NCBI RefSeq assembly: GCF_048128805.1
Contig: NC_136000.1
Location: forward strand, 9,967,354 to 10,031,353
Reading direction: 5' to 3'
DNA length: 64,000 bases
Source: Centroberyx gerrardi
Taxonomy: Eukaryota; Chordata; Actinopteri; Beryciformes; Berycidae
Of the stretch, positions 11,282 to 34,572 are shown in pieces (position 1 is the first letter of the stretch; the number at the start of each line of letters is the position of its first letter). The position numbers and the translations under genes are program-made. The notes beneath the pieces are model-generated. The model saw only the letters and a list, made by a program, of their open reading frames with translations. It had not been told where the DNA came from and made no database searches.

Positions 11282-12563
11282 CATCCTAATGAAGAGCAGG
11301 CCTATTACAGCAGGCCTATTAGGCTGTCATGGGTGGTGCGCAGGGCCCTTTATGCAGCCCTTCTGCGCTGCCAATCTCTAAAGAGGCCAGAAGAATAGAT
11401 GCCCAGCAGCGATAGCCATCGACAAGTAAGAGTTACTTAAAGGCGTGTCAGCGGGGATCAGTCAGAAGGGTTTAATATTGAACGAAGGACAGGCTCGGGT
11501 TCTCTCTCCTCTGTGAGGGGAGAACATTAGAGCCTCAATTACTGCTGGAAGGGATTATCAGCCATGCAGGGCACACAAAACAGACACGCATACAGTAGAA
11601 CAGAGCATCTCTGCTGTGTTTCCAATCAGCTTTGACCAACAAAGGGGATATTTTAATAGAATGGTCTAATTCTTTCTCTTCAGGCAGAAAGATTAGTAAA
11701 GTAATTACTAAAGGTTAGGTGTAGTTACTAATTTCTAATACGTATGAATAACTGGGAAATTTGTAGGCAATTTAGAGCTAAAGCATTGTATGTAGAGGTG
11801 GATGAATAAATGTCTGGATGATTGATGATGAGGGAGGGATGAGGTCTTTAAGAGGCTGAAGAAAACACTGAGATTGTTGCCAAAAGTTGCATAGCAGTAA
11901 TCTTGCTTATTCTTGGCCAGAGTTACCCAACTGCTGGGTCGTGACCCAGAAGTGAGATGCAGGAGTGTTATGACAGGACTGTGAACATGCGGACACAAAA
12001 ACACCCACCACAATTTTAGGGTAAGTAGGCTTGTACTGTAGATGCAGAACCCGAGCCATCATTACCCACAAATGCAGGGTCCTTATGAACCTGACTTTTT
12101 CAGGAAAAATACATTTTATATTTTTCATTTGACTCCACTTATACTTCAGTCAAATGAAAGCAGAGTTTAATGGAGGCCTTTCAATTGAACCTCCACCATT
12201 ATCTTTCTATATATTTCAGACAGACTGTCATTCAATTTGTGGTATAATTCAAAGATCCTAAAATTCAAACCAGGTATAAGAGGATTCTCCAGTGACATGT
12301 TATGGGGGTATTCATGGCCTTGAAATTTATGAGGGTGATTTGTAAGACTTTTGTTTTTACTTTTGCAAACTGCTACAGATAATGTATTGCTTCAAAGTTG
12401 TTTTTTTGTTTTGTTTTGTTTTGGGGTTTTTTCAATTGATTTTTTGACATCTTGAATTTAGAAAGTTCTCTATGAGGTAAAATTGTGGTAAAATTGGATT
12501 GGCCAGTTTAAAACTACAGTGCAAGAAAAAGACATTTTAATTTAAGTCTTGATTAGTATAGGC
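11280..12563. other. Non-coding stretch, no gene identified
   Basis: The first 290 bp are less AT-rich than their surroundings and free of obvious repeats, so they could be a conserved non-coding element. No exon is visible. Confidence 0.3.
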
Positions 12564-12728
12564 CTATTCATAGTATTCTGTTACATCACCACACGGCCAT
12601 CTTGGTAGGAAAATAACAGGTGATTGTAATCAATTAACAGGTGATTACAACAGCCAATGAGCTGTGTGTATTGTAAAGCGCCATATTGGTAGGAAATGCA
12701 TGTGACATCATGGGAATACTATGAATAG
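12564..12728 (-). mobile_element. MITE copy B, inverted relative to copy A
   Basis: It has the same CTATTCATAGTATTC inverted ends as 10667-10845, with the interior in reverse orientation (TTGGTAGGAAA-ACAGGTGATT order). At 165 bp it is slightly shorter than copy A. Confidence 0.8.
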
Positions 12729-14178
12729 GCCTATTTAAAACAGAGGGAAAAAATCAACAAAGTTGGTCTTCAACATGCATTGATTTGACATTGCTTTAGA
12801 TATTACTTACTATTTACTGATAAATTACTTAGATATTACATACTATCAGCTTGTTACCCATAAATGCATTTGTAGAAGAGAATTTTCATTTTATTTCAGC
12901 GATGTATTCTAACGTCCTGAAGCTACATTTACTTGATAATGAAAACACTGTTCCCATTACCTACTATAGTAACTTTGTTGTATGAAACACCCAACAAAAT
13001 ATTATACAACTTGACAGATAGTTGGAAAACTCATCTCAACAAGTTCAAAATCCACACTCAGCAGCATGGTCTTTTCCAAACATTATGCTATGCTGTTGGC
13101 AATACACACCAGCTTTATCACTTCACAGCCTATTAAAACCAAAAGGCAAAAGCTTGAGTTGTACAGACAGTATTTCCAGCTGGAACATCCAGCATTAAGC
13201 AAAGTAAGCCAAGTTTAACTCCAATATCTGAGATATACGCTAATGGATCTATAATCATAAGGATCTTTGTGAATCTATTGTAGCAATTTTCATTTTTCAG
13301 GCAACTGAAAGCAGTTAATAAAATAATTACAGTAAAGGCTACCTTATGTAGGCTATGTGTTAACTATAGGTTAGGTCAGCAGCATCAGGCAGGCTGTTCC
13401 ATGTTTCATGCATGAGGCTGCTGATTTGTTGAGAGTAAGGGAGAGCAGAACAGAGCAGGTCCAACAGGGCCGGAGGTGTGGTTGACCAGATCACATTGAC
13501 CTCCTTCTGCTATGCTATCTTAACACACTTCCAGATAGCCAGCAGGCCACAGACACCCCTCCTTTTGTTACTGGGAACCAGAACCTAATACAGGAGGCAG
13601 CAGCACTAGATGTAATTAACAGGAGGGGGAGTGGAGCCAATAAATGGACACCACACAGATCTGGTGTAGCCTAAGTCAGACACTGATCTCATAAAACATT
13701 AATGTCTTGATTTATGAATTTTACATTGATTTTAGCACTGAAATCAAACTTTTGCTATATATGATTCATAGAATACTTTCTCACAAGAAAGCAACCATGA
13801 ACACTATATTATATTTACCAGTAATATAGCCAAATTGTGCTTAGGTGTATTCAGTTCCCCAACGTTTGTAGCCTATATACCTGATGTATCTGGTAAAGCC
13901 TTTCATTTCCCTTTTTATTTATTGTTGGAAAGGCTTAATTTTGCATTGCATCCTGGGGAATTATTTCCCCAGTCTCCCCCCAGAGTTTCCCCCAGAGTTC
14001 TCCTGATAATTCCTTTGAATTACTTATGATTATTTTCAATAATTCAGCCTTTTGAACCTGACACAAGCTTATAAAACTCTGTGGTCAACCATAAGTATAT
14101 CTAACTCATCACCGCTGCTTAACTGAGCTCCAGTCTATATTGAAGTCACCACAGACAGAACCAGAGAGAGGTACTCAC
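12729..14178. other. Intronic DNA downstream of the kcnq1-like exon, no further exon found
   Basis: Sequence 3' (minus strand) of the splice donor at 14178. I could not identify the second, S1-encoding exon here or anywhere to the left edge. Long first introns are usual in KCNQ1 genes. Confidence 0.4.
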
Positions 14179-14687
14179 ACCAGGAAGTGGTAGAGGAAGC
14201 ATTTCAGTCCAGCAGGTCTCTCTAGGAAGTTGTAGACATCCCCCTGCATGCTAGTCTTGATGTAGGGGCTCTGGAATTCCTTTTGATGATGGTGCAGCCA
14301 GCTCGAACGAGGGAGAGGCGGCAGGGGAGCGGTGATAGAGGGCTGGCTCTGTGCGATCTGCAGCGCTGGGTCCTTTGTGTCTGTCGGTGAGCGGCAGGGA
14401 ATGCCTGATCCATTATTCACCGCTGCGGGGTCCAGTTCCAGTGAAACAGGAGAGTAGTGGCTTCTGTCAGCAGCAGGAGCCCTGCCGGTGGTAGCAGTGG
14501 TAGTAGCAGTGGCCGTGGACGCAGCCTGGTCAGCGTCCTCCAGCAGGTCCTGGTCCATGCTGAGGCTGAGGCTGGTGCTGGCGTATCCGTTGGGCCCGCA
14601 ACTCATGATGGAGCTCCCCAGCCTGCTGCCATAGTCACGGTGCATGTGGCAGGTCATGTGGAAGGAGCGTGCCCGCCTGTCCCCCAT
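14179..14687 (-). CDS. kcnq1: KCNQ1-like voltage-gated potassium channel, first coding exon (partial gene)
   Basis: KCNQ1 channels conduct slow repolarising K+ currents at the plasma membrane, often with KCNE subunits. This exon encodes the cytosolic N-terminus, residues 1-169 plus two bases of the next codon. It starts at an ATG in a good context (A at -3, G at +4) and ends at a GTGAGT donor. Residues 151-160 read VYNFLERPAG and then LKCFLYHF, the KCNQ1-type sequence leading into S1; KCNQ2-5 have a different motif here. An upstream SPVSLELDP also recalls KCNQ1. The phase-2 junction inside the Val codon matches, from memory, the human exon 1/2 boundary. The N-terminus is rich in Ala, Thr and Pro and longer than in mammals. 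The remaining exons must lie further left, outside the window or unrecognised. Teleosts have more than one kcnq1 copy, so the exact paralogue is open. Confidence 0.75.
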
Positions 14688-17600
14688 GATGCCCTGCGGG
14701 ATGGTCCAGTTCAGATAGGGCCAACAGGTGCTTTCAGGCCTGGAAAGTCCTGGAGGTTACAGCCCGCAGGTTCAGGTAGAAGGGAAGAGCAGAGCAGGAG
14801 TGGACACCTAGCTAGGCATGGCTAGCTACCTGCCGCAGACAAGAGCCCTCTCTGCTGGGCTACATGTGTGTCCAGACCTGCAGTGGAGGAAGTGAGATGA
14901 GTCATGGAGATAGTATGACTGATAGTGATAGTATGACCCTGCCTTGTACCAGTATGGACCCTGTAACCTTACCTCGTGAATCTGTCACAAAAAACTACAA
15001 GACTTTGACTTACTAACCCATTAGCAGCCTAATCATTTCTGAGACTACTGTAATATGTTTTCACCTGGGTCAAATTGTATCTCTTTTTGTTGTTTCTAAG
15101 ATTATGTTTATGGCATTTCTGCGTTTTTGGATAGCTCACAGTGGAGAGAGACAGGAAAGATGGGAGAGACAGAGAGAAGGAGATGACATGCTATAAAAAT
15201 TGCAGGCTGGATTCAAACCTAGGACGTCCCACCAGGACACCATTCAGTTGGTATTTCTAAATAATTCTGCGTGTTTGTTGTAAACTGCTTGTTACCAGAT
15301 GGGTGGGTTTTGCTAGATGGGACCATACAGCAAGAGTTAAAAAAGTTTACACAATCACAGGAAAGTGTTTGAAAGTCAATTTAGTGTGCTACGCTTTGAG
15401 TGACTTTCTACTACTATATACATACTACTATATACATACTATAACACATACTATAACATTCAACTACAGCATTCAGATATTATCAGAAAACACATTATTA
15501 CTCAAAAAATGCCATCAAGCTAGACTCAGTCATTAGCCCAAACGGTACTAAATACTCAAAGATGTTATCTTCAGCACATTGCTTTTGAACTACAGCCGCA
15601 GGTTGATGACAGACTCGTTTTGTCGAGGCAACATCTGCTGATTAGTGCTTTAAGTTGTGCTTAAACCCTCCGCTGTAACCCCTGCAAATCTATAGCAGCA
15701 CGGATATATTCCATGTTATTAATGTTACACAAGAATGGGAGGGAAACAAAGGGGATTACCAGTGTGAATTTGTGAGTGAGGATTTGTAGTGACATCTCTA
15801 TGCACTGTGCAAATGGCTATAGTCTATCACACTGCAACATATGACCTGTGCACATAATACAAGCATAACAGGGGAATAATATTCCCAGAACAGAATCATA
15901 CTCTGGGAAACGTGACAGCGATACGTCAGCACACAAGTTCATCTCTGACAGCTTTTTCTGAGAATTTTAGAAGAACATCCTGTTGCGTTGTCTTTGATGG
16001 TTGTCAGACCTGTCTGTTTTACCATCTGGATAGGGAAGACAGATATTGTAGGAAGGGTATGGAAAGTGGAACAAGGACACTGCACAGCCCATTGCCACCG
16101 TTTAGTGGGAAAAATTAATTGTTTACCAGCCTACAGCCTACTCAATCATTGACACCCACAATAAGGCTTACGTTAGCACCGAGTATGTTGTATCACAGAG
16201 GCGTAATCAGAGTGCAACCAGTCAAGATTTAGAGTGACTGCACTGGTCATGGTCACTTGCTGCTACCACACGGATGATTGCCTTGCAGCTTGCCTTCCCC
16301 CTTTCCCTCTGTGTCTTTCTCTACGGTCAGAGTCAGATCAGTGGAAAAGTCAAGTGCACTAATTAGAGGATACGTCCCTAATCCAGTTGTAAACAAAAGT
16401 ATAGCCCTGACACAGAAAACCGTTAACCCAATGCATGTTAATATTTTAAGTTAAAACTGACAGAACTCCCCCTAATTCAAGGACTGCCAGTGAAAATGGA
16501 TTTAGAGTATCATTTTGAAAATCTACAGTTTATACGGTATAAAGACCTATAGGTTTATAGGCCTAAACCTTTAATAAATTATGTATTTATTATGTCTGTA
16601 TGAAGAAGTAAAGCAAATTGGATAGGATGACAACTTCACAAAAAACATTTTCCATCTGTCTAAACCAACTTTTACCCTTGAGGATTTATGTGAATATACT
16701 GTACCTATAATGAATGTACTCTAAAGGGGTGGAGGGGGTGGAAAGACACTGAGCCAGGTACTGTAATTGTAATTGATGGCTGGATGTTGTCTAAGCGGAT
16801 CGGAAAAAGTCTTTGGGACCGGAGCTGAGAGGTAACTGGAGCTTGCCACCCCCCACCATGTCTGTCCTCAGCTGTGGATGAACTGATGACAGGAGCCACA
16901 AGCACTGCTGTCTCCCCATAGATAGAGTTTCTGCCCTTAAAACTGGACAACCATGAGACACACAATTAACTGGCAGACATGCAGAGGCTACTGTGTGGCT
17001 CTACAGTTACAGAGTATTGTGTGACTTTTCCATTAAACTGAACCAAGTCTGGCATTGGACCTACAACACAAATTGATGGATTTTATCTGGTTTAATGAAG
17101 AATTTTTAACTTTCGTTTTCTACCAACTCCAGTATTCCTCTGTTTGTGTCTATTGAACTAGCCTACTGTAAAAGATGTGAAGAAGGCACAGGTGTAGGCC
17201 TGGTAGGTTTGATGAATCTGTCTACAGTCAAGCAAATGTTAAGTCAATATTTGCATCGACTAATGTTAGCCGCGAGTGTTCGCTGCTGAGCTTGAAGGAC
17301 TGCCTGTAACGACATAAACCCACCTGTATATGAAGGAACAAAACATGCCACGTGTTCTGCATTTCCAAAAAAACCCACTAACAAAACATTATGCCGCAGC
17401 TGTTAAGTGTCGAAGCTTACCTTTGAACCCGAAAAAAGACGTGAAGTTCTTACTGGCGCCAGACGAAATGGGATTATCTCTGAAGCCAGGCAACAACTTC
17501 GGCTTTAAAAAAAAAAAAAAAAAAAACAAGTTCCAGTCATCAATTAATATCTCCCAGTGCGCAAAAACATACAGCTGACCTAGAAAAAACTGAGAAAGAA

Positions 17601-19551
17601 CATTTTTAAAATCGGTTGCTGTCCGCACGACTTGTCCCTTTGAAGTGCATCGCAGCTTGTGTCCGGACACACGCTGCCTTCAGGTGCTGTAGGAAATATC
17701 ACAATCACTACATCAGCGCACATTTTTTCTAGTAGCCGAGATGCAGGGATGTGTAGCAACAGAATAGACTAGGCCACTAGTAATGATGTTACATATTTTA
17801 AATGCAGAAAATGTAACTTACGTTACCTAAAAAAATATGTAGGCACATTCTATTTGCAGATAGGGTGGCCTACTTGTGAAAAATGGCAAGATGTCCCACA
17901 GAAGAAAATTTGTTTATATGCACTCCTGAAATACATTTCTTGAACTTTGTAATTGGTCCGTTTTTCTTGTCTGTACTCAAATATGGCCTAATCTGAAAAT
18001 AATCAACATACATTACTGAGTTTGGGTCTTACTGATCATCCTACACTCGTCTCAGTCTATTGTATACATAAAATACTGCTCTTGGGACAGGAATAGTGTA
18101 CTGTAGGTGTATGACATGTTATTCTAGTATCAGTCGATTGTATGCAGAGTATTGCTGCTGTTGGGGCAGAAACAATGTTCTGTAGGCATTTGACATTCTA
18201 CCTTGAATAACAGACAATTGTATAGGCTACAGTTTATTGTATACAGAATTATGCTGCTCTTGCTCTTCTATTGTAAACAGGTTATAAAATGCTGCTCTTG
18301 GGGCAGGAATAGGCTACTGTACTGCAGGCATATAACATGTTACCCTAGTATTAGCCTACTGGCTCGCTGCTCTTGGGGCAGCAGCAGTGTAGCCAACTAT
18401 TTACAATACAAATATAATACATTTTTAAAGTAACCTGTGAGATGTGACGTTTAGGAGTTGGAAAACATGAATGATTTGTCCAAAATTGTGTGATGTATTT
18501 TCTAATAATGTGCTTGGCATTAAAAAATATTGTAAATAATTGGTATTGTTGTGTGTTTATATTTTCACTCTCTGACTTGCTGTAAGAAACGCACGCACGC
18601 ACACTAAAACGTCCTAGTTGTAGGCCTACAACTTTTGCCAGCTAAATTAATTAAAACATCAATTACATGCCCCGTGTGGATTTTCTCTTCTTTATTGGCT
18701 GCAGCACAAAGTAGTCTTGTGACAGACAGCAAAAATAATTTTGTTACAAGGTCCAGGGACAAGGTGAATAAATTAAATGTAAACAAGGCGCAGCGATGCT
18801 GTTCAAGCTCAAGTACCAGTTTGTATGTTGCACTTATAATCGCTCGTGGGACGCCTCTCGTCAGATGGTCAGATTGTTGTGGAAAAGTCATTTCATATAA
18901 GACTATGAAGCTCGGAAGTAGGAGCCGAGGCGGAGAATTTGAAGGCACCACGTTGCAGAAAGCGGCAACAGCTGGCGGCGGGGCTGCTGCTCCTTGCTGC
19001 TGCTGGTCACACATGTGGACGGTCGCGCGCAATCGCACGCACGTCACGCGTGGCCATTGTTATTGATAGATTATTGATCTCAGATGCAACAAATTGTTGG
19101 AAACGTGATTTTTTCCTTTTTTAAAAGTGGTACCTGCTCTTAAAAACTCACGTAGAAATATAAGTTGGCCTACTTTATGGAATACTGCCATGTCATTAGG
19201 TGATTTAAGAGCTATGATGAGAATAAAAACATGGGGTAGTCTGTGTTTATGAAAATATGACAGTCGGCTAACTTTTGATAAAAGCTAAGATTAAAGTCAT
19301 TTGCATTTCATGAGATATGCAGAATGCTTCTCACTATTACTTTTCACGCATACAAGACTTTATAATTTGGTTTATCAAACAACTACCTCTGTCAGGCTGA
19401 TGTCGCATCTTCTCAATGTCGGGTATCAGCCACTGGACGCATGTGCATGGATGTCCTCCACAGCATCTGTAGGAGGCACTAAACACACGCAGCTTCAAGT
19501 CGCACGACCGGTGTCTGGTCCCTCGCAGGTTTCCGTAGTCATAGCGAAAAC
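14688..19551. other. Intergenic region between kcnq1-like and mrps35
   Basis: It holds the putative 5' UTR and promoter of the kcnq1-like gene (about 14688-14900) and the upstream region of mrps35. The two genes are divergent. The longest open frames (for example 18604-19066, both strands) overlap each other and have no known domain. A CG-rich patch at 18900-19050 could be a promoter, but no TATA or other decisive element was seen. Confidence 0.4.
18048..18390. repeat. Degenerate tandem repeat, unit about 80-140 bp
   Basis: Successive units share ATTGTATACA, TGCTGCTCTTGGGGCAG, ACTGTAGG and GACATGTTA motifs in the same order, three to four times, with insertions. The last unit is partial. Confidence 0.65.
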
Positions 19552-28015
<8,464 letters not shown>

Positions 28016-28088
28016 TACATCTTCATGTATAAATGCATTCATACAAACACAGTGACCAAGAGCAAACATAGATACACAAAAGGATAAC

Positions 28089-28094
28089 AATAAA
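28089..28094 (+). promoter_or_regulatory. Polyadenylation signal AATAAA (mrps35, proximal)
   Basis: A canonical hexamer 74 bp after the mrps35 stop, followed by a T-rich stretch. Confidence 0.65.
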
Positions 28095-28361
28095 GAAACT
28101 TTTTTTAAACATCTGTGGCCAGATAGCCATCATTCAGCTGTCATGGCGTCTAAGTACCAATAACACAAACAAGACCTCACTGTACATAAAAGATTGTTCT
28201 GATTTACATCAATATATGAAAACCTTTAGGGTCTTATCTGTTGTATTTATTTTCCAAAATAGACTTCATTGTCATACAAATATCTATTACCTCTGATCTA
28301 TGATGCCGTCATTCAGTACAAGACTGAAAGCCTGGTGTGAAAATGTACTCATTGCATTGGT

Positions 28362-28367
28362 AATAAA
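28362..28367 (+). promoter_or_regulatory. Polyadenylation signal AATAAA (mrps35, distal)
   Basis: A second canonical hexamer, about 350 bp after the stop, followed by a T run and a TTGTGTGAAG GT-rich segment, as expected downstream of a cleavage site. Confidence 0.55.
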
Positions 28368-28612
28368 ATACTTTTTTTTTTTTTCTTCTATTTTTGAAGT
28401 TGGAAAGTTGTGTGAAGTTCTTGTGCATGATGACTAAAGCTTTTATGTAATGTTAGGCCCATAACCCAACTTCAGTTCCCATCCTACTCTTGTCACTATC
28501 AGGGCGAAGAGAGGCGCCCCAGTGAAAGGATGCATTCAGCAGCAGGCTGTTGAAAAGCACCTAACCCTTCTTAAAGAGCTTTGGTCTGTCATCCATGGAC
28601 TTTTAGGTCAGG

Positions 28613-28930
28613 AGAAACCCAATGCACTGGGGAGATGCGCTGGACTGTAGGAGGGTGAAGGCCCAAGATACACCACCTTCACCCCCACAAAGCCCGGTGC
28701 TTTTTCTGAACAACCCTTGGATTGTTGCTGTAGCATTTCTTGCTCCGAAGCCCCCATTAAGTCGCACTTAAGAGCAGGGTGGACAGCTGGGCAAAGTCCT
28801 TGAGGTTTGGCATCAACATCAGTTCAAACTCATTGAAGTGCATCAAAATGTAGGTCTGCCAAATGGACATCATATCATCTTTCTCAAGGCAAATTACTGC
28901 GGCCGAATGCAGCGGCTGCGCTGTCGCAAG
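28613..28930 (-). pseudogene. Degraded protein-coding-like segment, unrecognised
   Basis: On the minus strand, the frame from 28930 to a TAA at 28757-28759 reads like real protein: KDDMMSIWQTYILMHF and MPNLKDFAQLSTLLL are amphipathic and helical. A one-base shift just before that stop continues sensibly (GGFGARNATATIQGLF) until a stop at 28613-28615. No start ATG with good context was found. A CGACAG near the upstream end could be a splice acceptor, so a 3' exon is possible, but a degraded or processed gene copy is more likely. I do not recognise the family, and it does not resemble REP15, the gene expected nearby in mammals. Confidence 0.3.
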
Positions 28931-29377
28931 TCATTGCCTCACAACTGAAACCAAAATCCTCGCAGCAACTATAGGCTTAATGTTTTTGGCACACACTATA
29001 ATTTCTGTATCTGTTTTTGTTTAGGTAAATCTCTCCTAATCCATAAGAAATGAACTCTATCCAGTCAGTTTGACTGTATTTTAGTCTTAAAAACATATCA
29101 CTTGACAGTAATTACATTTTCATCCCTATTTGCTTCAAATAAAGCAATGGTTAATAACTATTCCATGGCCATGCTATTATAATAATCCAATATGCAGTAA
29201 AACCCACAAAGAAAGTAAATTTTCATTTTACAATGATACAATAATTCAAATAAAAAAAACTTAGAGGTGATTTCATCCTGGATTCCTTGTTGAAAACATT
29301 CTGGTAAACAAATTTCAAAACAGAAAAACATCAGTCCCAACAATTGTTTTGGCCCTCATTGACTCCACCCCCCACTT

Positions 29378-31522
<2,145 letters not shown>

Positions 31523-34500
31523 TGCGCGTAATGTAAATCAAACCATGTTAAATTACAATTTGAGCAGAGAATTGACATGTCTGACGCATCTGCGAAGTTG
31601 ATTCTTGAAGTTGGCAGGCATGGAGTCAAGCCAGTGGTCTGGTTTTACTGGTGCCAGTCCCTCTCCAGGTGTGTCACAACTACGCACCTGGAGGAGGTGG
31701 AGACCCAGCCGTGCGTAAGGTGTCCTGGATGTGCCAAATTCCTTATTGAATAGGGTTTGAATCTTTCAACCATACAGTAGACTATCACTCATGAACACTA
31801 TAGGGAGTAATGGTATTTGCACCACTTAGAACTAAAGCTAATATAGTAAATATATAATGAATTGTATGAAATATGCTGTAGGCTAATAACACAACAAATC
31901 TAAAATATTAGAATTCGCTGTAGGATTATAATAGGATTTTAGCGATAACATCAGAGATTAAAACAAAAACATTAAAGGCTATAAATTCGAGACACAAGTA
32001 AAGTTTATTATCGTAATTTTGTGGGGATATTATAGTGATTTTTCGTTATGTGACAGTATGTACAGACCGTTTTTTTATTTAAAAATTTCAGCTTTACTAA
32101 AATATCCTTTTCAGTTCCAGATTAATATTGACCTAATGTAAATGTGTCGCATCAGCCTAACTCAATCATAAATAAGGTCTATGAATATTGCTGTTTGGAC
32201 AATTTTTGTTTAGTAGCAGCTAGTTTATCATTGCCACTGACATACAGTAGCTATTGCCAACTCAGTTGTGTGAGGTATTTCTCTGACTGTAAGGCAATTC
32301 AACACAACTAAGACAGTCTGCTACACAGGCAAAAAGCCAAAGCAGAAACGTCTACAATGTTAACAATATGATATTATTAACAACCGATTGGTGATATTAA
32401 ACAACTCAACTCTTCTTATTATTTTTTTGTTCACTCCAGGTCAGAGAACTAAATTTAAAGCTGCACAGAGCGGGTATTACTTTACCATGAGGCACTCAGT
32501 GTAAAGCACACTATACAAAAACTTACCATAGTCCCAGCAGGAACTCTCTGGGTCCAAATTGAGATTTTCAGTACTCTTTGTTCTCTCTGTCTGTTTTTAG
32601 CTACAGCAGACATCTGAGAGTGGATTGCCATAATTGTAGCAATCTGTCTGAATTCTTCTAAATGGGATTATGGGAATAAACCTTTTGCTCCCTGGCTTTG
32701 AATCGCTCCACCTGTACGGCTGTCTCCCTCTCACCTATTGTCAGCTTGTCTGTCCATCACAGTGCAGCGTTCTCAGTTTCCACCTGGGAGCTGAAAGGCC
32801 CTTAGATTTTGGTACAGAGTTTATGGAGTGCAGTGTTAACGTAGGCTACAATTGAAGTGTTTCATTCATTCCATGGGGGCATGATTTGGAAAAGAAGTGA
32901 AACCTACTCTTAGTACATTTCTGAAAACACAACATTCTAACAAATTGTGCTGCTTTTTAGTGGATAGCAAGTAACATTAATAAATTCTTGGTTGAGGGGA
33001 AAAAAACACTTTCCACATATTCCATATTAGAGATATTGATCTTTTCCCAGAATGGATAGGGTTCCATTTCCAAAGTGGATATAGTGTTCTGGTAACTCTT
33101 CATTTGCAGCTCTGTGGGTAAGAGTGAAACATACTAGAAGACTGATGTGGGTATAGTGACTCAGAAAAGCGGCCACTTTAGACCTACCAGTAAAGTATCT
33201 GGCCTGTGCCCCAGTTGGATTTGGCTTCCATAGCAGCGGGCACTTAACACCAAAACTCATAATCATTCTTTGGTTTGGACCTGCCACTGGTGGATCACAT
33301 GGGAACTGGCACCAACACGGCTACTGGTTGCCAAGCCTCAGAATAGGGCTTTCATGTATATTGCTAAACTCAAACCACTTGACTGAACTTCAAGGTGTTC
33401 AACCCCGGTCCTGGAGTTTCACTATTAGGTTGCTGGATTGAAGAGAAGTGTGGGAGTAGAGAATGGTTTTGGGAAGTGTAATGACATCTCAATACCACCA
33501 GATGGCAATGCTGACCACCATTCTACAATATGCTCTTTAAAAACTCTCTCTTCCTTACAGTAAACTAGTATCATGGGCATTCAAACTGAGCAGGCAGGTT
33601 TCCCCTCAAATATTTGGTGACTATCATCTCTCAGATATATAAACATAAGCAGGGAATTTTTTAATTCAGACTGTAACCTCAGTAATGCAACCTGCCCGTT
33701 CCTCATTTTGGTTCCTTCCACAAATGAGTTGAGCAGAATGCAGCTACCGCCATGTTGCTCCTAATTATGTCAATATCTGTTGTATCTCTATTGCTTTGTA
33801 TTATGAGTGTGTTTGTGCAAATTTGTGCCCTGAAATTTTGTGTGCACTATCCCTCTGCGGCAGTATGCCTCCCAGATTGGACTGAACACTATGAAGTTTA
33901 GTCAAGTAGTTTGAGATTAGCAAAACACATGAAAGCTCTATTCTGAGACTTGGCCACCAATAGATGTAATAGCGCCAGTTCGCATGTGATCCATCAGTGG
34001 CACTCCAAGCCAAAGAATGACTAAGTTTTGGTATCGAGTGCCCACTGAATCAGACAAACCATGTGACCAGATAAAACCCTGCACACTTGATAATATTGAG
34101 TACATATCATTATGTGTAAAGTAATACAGCCACATGTTGCAATGACTCGCAACAAATTTCACAGAATGCAAAATCCAGCAACAGACAAACGTTATGTAAA
34201 GAAACACTTGTATTTTCATCTGACACTTCAGGGCAAGTTACAGTTACAGACAACTCTGTAATCAGCTTACAGATCCAAATCTGGTTCAAGTTAGCAGTGT
34301 TATTATGTGCCTTTTGTTGTAGTCAGATTTTCAATCAAAAACAGTAAGACAATACAAGAAACATTGAACATTAAACATCAAACAAAGTGAATACAATAGC
34401 TCTTTTTAATCATCATTTTAGCCTCTTATTTTTATAACTTTGTTTAGAGGAGATGGATGTGGCACTGTACATAATTATGTTGCTCAAATAACACAAAAGA

Positions 34501-34566
34501 TTGGCACCAAAAACAGTGATATTTTTTATGGATGTGCAAATGGGGATTTTCAGTCTACTTTCGACT
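31523..34566. other. Intergenic region between mansc4 and tead4
   Basis: Upstream of mansc4 and downstream of tead4, both on the minus strand. AT-rich, with no coding exon recognised. KLHL42 and PTHLH, which flank MANSC4 in human, are not visible. Confidence 0.4.
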
Positions 34567-34572
34567 TTTATT
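34567..34572 (-). promoter_or_regulatory. Possible tead4 polyadenylation signal
   Basis: TTTATT on the plus strand (AATAAA on the minus strand), about 490 bp beyond the tead4 stop. Other AT-rich candidates exist, so the true 3' end is uncertain. Confidence 0.35.

Noticed and set aside
14457..14825. 122-codon plus-strand frame at the kcnq1-like exon
   Set aside because: Antisense to the exon. The minus strand has the conserved KCNQ1 motif, a good start and a proper donor.
18604..19066. Overlapping 140-codon frames on both strands upstream of mrps35
   Set aside because: The two strands mirror each other and neither shows a domain. Fits a GC-rich promoter-like region.
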